This document shows, in pieces, positions 58,543 through 64,000 of a stretch of 64,000 bases of DNA (its first letter is position 1; the number at the start of each line of letters is the position of its first letter). Under the pieces are notes generated by a model. The model was not told the DNA's origin. It ran no database searches and saw only the letters and a list, made by a program, of their open reading frames with translations. This stretch comes from Utricularia gibba (lineage: Eukaryota > Streptophyta > Magnoliopsida > Lamiales > Lentibulariaceae): NCBI GenBank assembly GCA_002189035.1, contig NEEC01000014.1, forward strand, positions 3,040,501-3,104,500, read 5' to 3'. Both the position numbers and the translations under genes were made by a program.

Positions 58543-59944
58543 TGTGACATCCAATGCTGGGGTTTAGCATATTACCTCTCTAATGATCATGGTTATGTAT
58601 GAAATCAATAAGGGATGGGGCCCACACCGGTATGGGGGTTGTTTTTATTAACCAATGAAGATGAAGCAAGTGCTATCTAAAGGAAGGACCACATGGCAAC
58701 CTCAGGATAGAGGGTATGCTGACTCATGGAGTCTCTTAAGTTCTGGAGGATATAGTTGCTTTGAGTTGTTGAGGAGATACCTTAGGAAGTAGAGTTGTGG
58801 AAGGAAGGGGGTGTTAGAGCTAAAGAGGAAGGAATTTCGTGGAATTAGCCATAAGAAAGGGATTACTTCTGTAGGAAGGTAAGTGGGATGAGTGCTACTG
58901 TTTTTAGAAGCATGTCTTGATGCTTCTCTGGAACATATGCGATTAATTGCCTATGTGTTGTTATATGTTGTCTTAGAAAGATTTCTTTCATGTTTTCATT
59001 AACCCGTTTTTCTTCCCTGTTCTTCTTTGTGTGAAAAGTCCAGCAGGGCACGTCCTTCTGATCTTAATGCTTCAAATCTATTTAGAGTCCCTAAAATTCT
59101 TCTTTCAGAACCTAATTTGTTATTTTCCAAGGATTAGGTGCCCTTGTTGGTCAGTTTCCAAACGGGTATTCCCTTTTGAAGTGTATAGAGTGCTCAATGT
59201 TTTTCCCTACGTGCTATGTGAACTTATGATAGGAAATGGAGAGGAGTGTGGACCCACGCTCCTAGCAACATGGTTTTAACCATGGGATTCATGGCTAAAT
59301 ATGTCAGACATGTCTGAGGCATCCCTATGGGGTAAGCCAGAAAAGAAAGGCCAGGGAACACGTTATATGCATGCTATGGTCTGAGTTTAGAGGTGGTGTT
59401 CGGTTGGTGGCTCTTCTGAACACTACTAAAGGACTTAGGCAATACATGGCCCATTTCCTAAGATCTGGAGGTGATGCCTAAGTTGAAGGGTCAAGGGGAT
59501 TGGGCAAAGATAGAGAATGGGACTCACTACATGGATATGTGCTTGGCTTTGAGATTTTATGCTCAAACACTCTTTCTTCACTTCATGCACGTTTATCTTT
59601 TACCAAACTTCAGTAGCATGACCACTTCATGTTTTAACTTGTTCCAGGTGTAGAGGGGAATGGCTGAAGGTCTGGTGGTCAACCAAACTAGAGGTTTTCC
59701 CATAGAAGTTGTGGCATGTCGTGAACAGCTGTTGAAACCTTAGCTATGTTGTGAGGAATGTGCTAAGTAGGCTGGACATAGTTCCTTTTGCATGTTTGAA
59801 CGGTTGCGAGTTAATATATATGTAGCCAACTTAATGTTATTTCTCCATGCTACAAAAGGGGTTAAGTAGCCTTGAGTCCTAACGTTTGATGGGGTTTGGC
59901 AGTCATGTCTCATGCCTCTTGGGCCCTAGGCATGGGTCCTGACA
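58543..59944 (+). repeat. Family C gypsy LTR, nearly complete
   Basis: About 1.4 kb from TGTGACATCCAATGC to GGGTCCTGACA. Partial copies at 47,246-47,925 and 57,331-58,252, and an inverted end-like match at 41,355. No PBS is recognisable after it, but a gypsy pol fragment follows on the same strand. Confidence 0.7.
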
Positions 59945-60249
59945 GTACTGAATTTGAGGAGGCTTAGGGGCATGATCCTCTCAAGATTTCGAGGGTGGCC
60001 ACAACAACACGGAAAACATTGGAGACGAGAAGGAATTCAAGAGGTTTAGAGGCGTTCTAGAGTGTCCTACGAGTCTTGGGGCTAGAGTGACCGTTGATAA
60101 CCACATGATCCATTATTGGTGCTACGGCGTTTCGATCGTTGGAGTTAAGTTTAGGTTATCATGTGCAAAGCGTAAGACACAGAGGACATTCCGAAAACGT
60201 CATCTAGGACGAGACATGTTCACTATGGGTCCACGCTGATTCCCTTTGG
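59945..60249 (+). other. Unreadable internal region of gypsy element
   Basis: Between the family C LTR and RT. No frame recognised. Confidence 0.35.
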
Positions 60250-61064
60250 ATCAACAAACGCCCTGTTGTATTCATGGGGTTAAGGACAAGTGTGCTTGTT
60301 GCTTCTGTGGATGACTCTGTGATTGTGTTCATATATGCTATTCTGATTTATCCCCGGGATGAGGAGCAGCATGGGCAGCTTCTTGGAGCCGGTTTGCAGC
60401 GTTTGCGGGGCTGTCAGTTGTACGGCAAGTTCAGTAAAGATGATTTCCCGGTTTTCAAGTTCCTCGTCTCATGGACACAAAGCGTCAACAGAAGGCGCCA
60501 CGGTGGATTCGAACAAATACAGTGGCGGCGGTGTCCCCTCAAGCTGAAAGTGCACAGGGGGTTTCGAGGTTGGTTGCAAACGGCAGGTTGCTATCGGAAG
60601 TTTCTTAAAGGACATTCAGGGATTGCAGTACTCCTTCCGTGAGTGGACGAAGAAAGGAGCGAAACACTTATGGCCCGAGATTTGTGAGCGCAGTTTTCAT
60701 TCCCCTAGACACCCTTACACAACCTACGATGGGAGGGAATATCGGTAGTCATAGTGATGCATCTCAGGATGTGCTTGATGCAGCAAGAAGGCATTAGACC
60801 ATCCGGCTCTAGGAAGCCAAATCCTCATGAATAAAGTTACCCTACTCATGACGTGGAAATAGCGGTTGTTGCTTTCGCATGTTCGTTACGGAAGCACTGC
60901 CTGCATTGGGTGAAGTCGAGTGTGAAAAGAGTCACAAGTACTCGTTCACTCAAAAGGAAAAGAACACGAGGCTAATGAGATGGATTGAAGTGCTCAGGGA
61001 GGACGACCTGGTAGTCAAACACCACTCCGGTAGGGTAGCTAAGGTCGTGGATGGTGTAAAGTAG
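60250..61064 (+). pseudogene. Gypsy reverse transcriptase and RNase H
   Basis: RT: SVIVFIYAILIYPRDEEQHG and LYGKFSKDDF (60,316-60,450) match VVVFIDDILIYSRxxEEHxxHL and LYAKFSKCEF. The catalytic FIDD reads FIYA (60,328-60,339). Then GCYRKFLKGHSGIA (60,587), a YSDAS-type RNase H start near 60,750, SYPTHDVEIAVVAFACSLRK (60,836) and FTQKEKNTRLMRWIEVL (60,943), HHSGRVAKVVDGVK. The order is correct, with many small frame changes between. The element is dead both in its catalytic site and its frame. Confidence 0.85.
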
Positions 61065-61285
61065 GAAGAACCCATGAAGGCATGGCCGCTTGTGCGCAGG
61101 ACAGCGGATCTCTAATTAGAGGTGGTGCAAGATAGATGGCGATGCGAGGCTACTGGCACACTGAAGAAGCGCAAAGTGAAAACCCTTTACGACACACTGG
61201 CTGAAACAACAATTACAAGGACGCGAATAATGCAAACAATGGATGCTCCGGGCGTTGGTCGTTTCAGGTGTGATCAGATAGGTTA
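61065..61285 (+). pseudogene. Gypsy RNase H-integrase linker, decayed
   Basis: ACACACTGGCTGAAACAACA and TACAAGGACGCGAATAATGC repeat text seen at 45,312 and 56,803, so this belongs to the same rearranged gypsy source. No clean frame. Confidence 0.45.
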
Positions 61286-61427
61286 GTCCAAGATGCTGTA
61301 GCTGATCTTTTGGCTGAATTATTGACAGGAGATCCAACATCATTTGAAATGGCTGTAAAAAATCCGAAATGGAGAGAGGCCATGAAGGAAGAAATGAATT
61401 CTACTTGAAAATGAAACATGAGAGTTA
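61286..61427 (+). pseudogene. Detached copy of copia RT entry region
   Basis: VQDAVADLLAELLTGDPTSF, EMAVKNPKWREAMKEEMNS corresponds to 53,927-54,075 of the copia element with a few changes and a frame change at the end. Only about 140 bp were copied; it is flanked on the left by gypsy sequence. Confidence 0.85.
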
Positions 61428-61428
61428 G

Positions 61429-61536
61429 ATGTTCTCGTATGTTGCCTTGCCGGCAATTATTGTGACAGCATGTGATTGCGAGATGTTCTCGTATGTAGCC
61501 TTGCTGGCGATCATCATAATAGCATGTGATGCACGA
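61429..61536. repeat. Tandem duplication, two 54-bp units
   Basis: ATGTTCTCGTATGTTGCC at 61,429 and ATGTTCTCGTATGTAGCC at 61,483, each continuing to AGCATGTGAT. It starts at the end of the copied copia fragment. Confidence 0.85.
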
Positions 61537-62355
61537 AATCTGGTTATTTTGGATTGTTTTGCTGCCTTAGGATGCACGAAATTTTATTCATGATTGATGC
61601 TTTCGAGAATCATATCTTACGTGTATATGCGCAGCATGATGATGCTTTATATGTGTGTAGTCGTGGGGCATGATGGCCTTTGCACGAATTTTGATTATGA
61701 TGATCATATTGGTGAATTATCGATGCATATGATGTTTGATAATTTATTTCTGACCAAGGCATCTAGGGTCAATTAGGATTTTCGAGCTTTATGTATGAAA
61801 ATCGAGGGAAATGATGCGTTATGAACGAAAGGGCAAGGGTTGTCAGGATTCCTATCTGATAGGATATCGATATCTATAGTGCAAGTGTTGCCTATGGAAA
61901 AATCCCCTATCAAATAACTAAGCTTATTCCTTCCACTGACATAAGGAGAGGAATCAAATAACTAAGCTTAGTGAATCAAATAACTAAGATTCACGGTGGG
62001 TTGGCTTAACTAATTTTATCAACTTGTTGACTAAAGCCAAGGTTGGTAAAATTGGAGGAAAGGTTGAGGTAAATAGTTTTTACATCAAGAGTTGATGACT
62101 CAATAATACAGTGGTTGTATCATAGATACAATTGGCATGACTACCTGTTTCATTCATTAAAGCTTGTTGGCTACAGGCAAGGTGGAGATGAATGAAATGG
62201 GACACTGTCTCACTAAGAAAATGTGATTTTCTCATTTTGTCAGTAAGGGGCTGCCATCTCGAAAAACATAGTGGGAGTATATCACATTTAATAAAGACCA
62301 GTTAGATGTGATTTAAGGAACACTACATGATGTGTTTGTTTTCTCTTCTTCCAGC
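61537..62355. other. Unassigned; possible copia leader at the end
   Basis: No frame recognised. AATCAAATAACTAAG occurs three times (61,910-61,992). The last part may be the leader of the copia Gag that starts at 62,356. Confidence 0.4.
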
Positions 62356-62454
62356 GTAAATTTGAGATCCATTCTAGAGTCCAATAAGTTGGTTGGCTCG
62401 AATTTTACTGATTGGCACCGCAATTTGAGAATTGTTCTCAAGTACGAATTGGTT
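62356..62454 (+). pseudogene. Copia Gag N-terminus
   Basis: VNLRSILESNKLVGSNFTDW, HRNLRIVLKYELV matches the start of a copia Gag class (NLRSILExxKLxGxNFxDWxRNLRIVL). It stops abruptly where a gypsy Gag in the opposite direction begins. Confidence 0.72.
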
Positions 62455-63079
62455 CTTCATCATTTTGTCTTCTGTTGAGTACTATTTTATCCCACCAAGT
62501 TATGGCATAATCTGTAAACTCAACAACAGCAAGCTTGATCTTCTTGGCTTCAGAATAGTTGTGGCAATCAAACACGTGCTCCACACGAGTCTCCCACTCC
62601 AAGTTGGCATTTGGATCGTTTTTCCCTTGAAAAGGAAGGTGTTTCATCTTGATGTTATCAAATTCTTTGTATTCAGTGTGTGTCTACCCCTTAGTCTTTC
62701 ATCATATCTTGCATCATGATTTGACCTCCAATTTCTTTGATATCTTCATTCTATATCATCACCTCCAGATGAATCATACTCATCAAGGTTGTTTTTATCA
62801 TATCTTGCATCGTGATTTGTTTTTATTATTTCTCCTTAGTTTTTATTATTTCTTTGATATCTTCGTTCTATGGTGTGTTGGAATTCTTGTTCTACCATTG
62901 GAGATACTGTCCTCTCCTTGCTTTTTGATGTTCTTGAGAGATTCATCATGTTCCTCTAGTTTGATGCGGATTTGCTCCATGCATCTCTGCAATCTCTTAA
63001 ACTCTCTTTGCATTGCAGTGAATAAGAAACGAGCATCCATAGCATTTGATTCTTCTGTAGGGTTATTAGAGCTCCACAT
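62438..63079 (-). pseudogene. Gypsy Gag, family B type
   Basis: Minus strand: start MWSSNNPTEESNAMDARFLF, then AMQREFKRLQRCMEQIRIKL (coiled coil). After a low-complexity part comes LPFQGKNDPNANLEWETRVE, HVFDCHNYSEAKKIKLAVVE, FTDYAITWWDKIVLNRRQND. These are the chromovirus Gag core motifs (PPFxGKxDPxAYLEWExKVE, CHxYSExKKxKLA, FxDYAxxWWDQ). The C-terminal half and zinc knuckle are lost at 62,438. Confidence 0.85.
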
Positions 63080-63711
63080 CCTACTTCAAGAGAAAAGTGT
63101 AGACAAAAAGAAGGAAAAAGAACAACGAAAGAAAGATAGAATTAAAAATCTAAGTGTGGTTTAAAGAGATAAAGGTGGATAGGTTAAACAGTCAGATAAG
63201 GAAAATGAGCAATATAGGAGTTGGTGATGGAAATAGTAATTATGATAAAGTAAGAGTAGGAATACCAGGATAGAAGGTAACTTGTTGTAATTAGTACAAA
63301 AGAGGTAGATAGACAATTAAAAAGAGTTAAAATGGAATATAAGTGTGACAATAGACAAAGTTGTACAATATTGACTTTTATTTTGTTTGGTAAATTGAAG
63401 ATTCAATGAATTTAAGTGGCTAGACTTTTTTTTTTTTACTTTTCTATTGTTTGGTAAGTAGAAAATTCAATGGAATCAATTTGCTAACCTTCTTTCTTCC
63501 TTCAACACGTTTTTTTTTTCTTTTTGCAGCAAACCAGAAGAATAGGACAGAACAAACAAAGATAAGGAACCCCCTTTTGGTTTTTCTTTTCAGAGGAAGA
63601 GATAAGCAAAGACAAGATAAGCAAATCAGTTAGATCTGGGTTTTTTATTGGTTTCTTTTCTTTGGAACGAAACGACAACAAGATAGATAGGATATCAAGA
63701 AGAGAAAGATT
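63080..63711 (-). other. Leader between PBS and Gag of the family B element
   Basis: Purine-rich on the plus strand, no frame, placed as expected between the PBS (63,712) and the Gag start (63,079). Confidence 0.55.
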
Positions 63712-63724
63712 GGCTTTGATACCA
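63712..63724 (-). promoter_or_regulatory. Primer-binding site, initiator-Met type
   Basis: Minus strand TGGTATCAAAGCC, one base from TGGTATCAGAGCC, two bases past the LTR end. Confidence 0.8.
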
Positions 63725-63726
63725 CC

Positions 63727-64000
63727 TAATACGACCCTCCAATCAACAAGTGATTGGCAAACCAGATCTTGGTTTAGAAGAAGCAATCCCTCAAGGAAAA
63801 GAAGTTGGCCCTCAAGGATTTGAAAGATCCTTGCAACACAAACTATGAAATAGTACCACAATCACAGAATAAAGGAAGGAATTGGGAGTGATATATCACA
63901 CACTAGACACCACAAGCAAGACTTGATAAGTCTGAAGTTCTACAAGAACTTAAAGAAGGAGCATTGCTCCGAAAAGTGATTACCATCCAAGTTCCCTTTT
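63727..64000 (-). repeat. 5' LTR of a family B element, runs off the window
   Basis: Minus-strand 3' end GGGTCGTATTA next to the PBS. Matches the left part of 49,094-49,677. The rest lies beyond 64,000. Confidence 0.75.

Overview
The window looks like plant nuclear DNA, probably angiosperm, from a repeat-dominated and probably heterochromatic region. It is AT-rich and I could not find one intact host protein-coding gene. The evidence for a plant nucleus is indirect but consistent. There are Ty1/copia and Ty3/gypsy elements with plant-type primer-binding sites (initiator-Met and Asp tRNA). There is a Cassandra-type LTR carrying a 5S rRNA-like block, a segment resembling the plastid trnK intron, and a broken copy of mitochondrial atp1. 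Nearly every recognisable reading frame is a retrotransposon remnant with stops and frameshifts.

Layout. 1-10,300: copia and gypsy scraps on both strands, a diverged full-length LTR of family A (4,937-6,116), and an inverted pair of about 450-bp repeats enclosing 4.7 kb. 10,350-17,865 (copy A) and 27,205-39,245 (copy B): a diverged segmental duplication. Both copies hold an atp1 pseudogene, and each has different later insertions, so each serves as an empty-site control for the other. Between them, 19,334-25,841 holds the best-preserved element, an Athila-like gypsy element. It has a 1.19-kb 5' LTR, an Asp-tRNA-type PBS, gag and protease, a second open reading frame and a truncated 3' LTR. 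Reverse transcriptase, RNase H and the integrase core are absent.

30,644-36,062 is a near-complete but dead minus-strand copia element inside copy B. 39,449-40,950 is a hAT-like non-autonomous element with GGTTCGG-type subterminal arrays. 41,000-52,060 is a nest of copia and gypsy fragments that includes the 3' half of a minus-strand chromovirus (49,094-51,868) with a Cassandra solo LTR inserted in its integrase. 52,062-54,710 is a plus-strand copia with LTR, TATA-like box, PBS, gag and RT. 54,730-64,000 is a mosaic of gypsy gag, RNase H, integrase and LTR pieces and a second copy of the copia RT entry region.

Genes working together: nothing here forms a functioning host pathway. The apparent units are retrotransposon life-cycle modules (LTR promoter, gag, protease, integrase, RT/RNase H) in decay. 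I saw no convincing undescribed molecular system. The most notable items are the pol-less Athila-like element with a second reading frame, the duplication used as an insertion record, the organelle-derived inserts, and the nested Cassandra LTR. Family boundaries given as approximate were judged by eye from repeated sequence inside the window.
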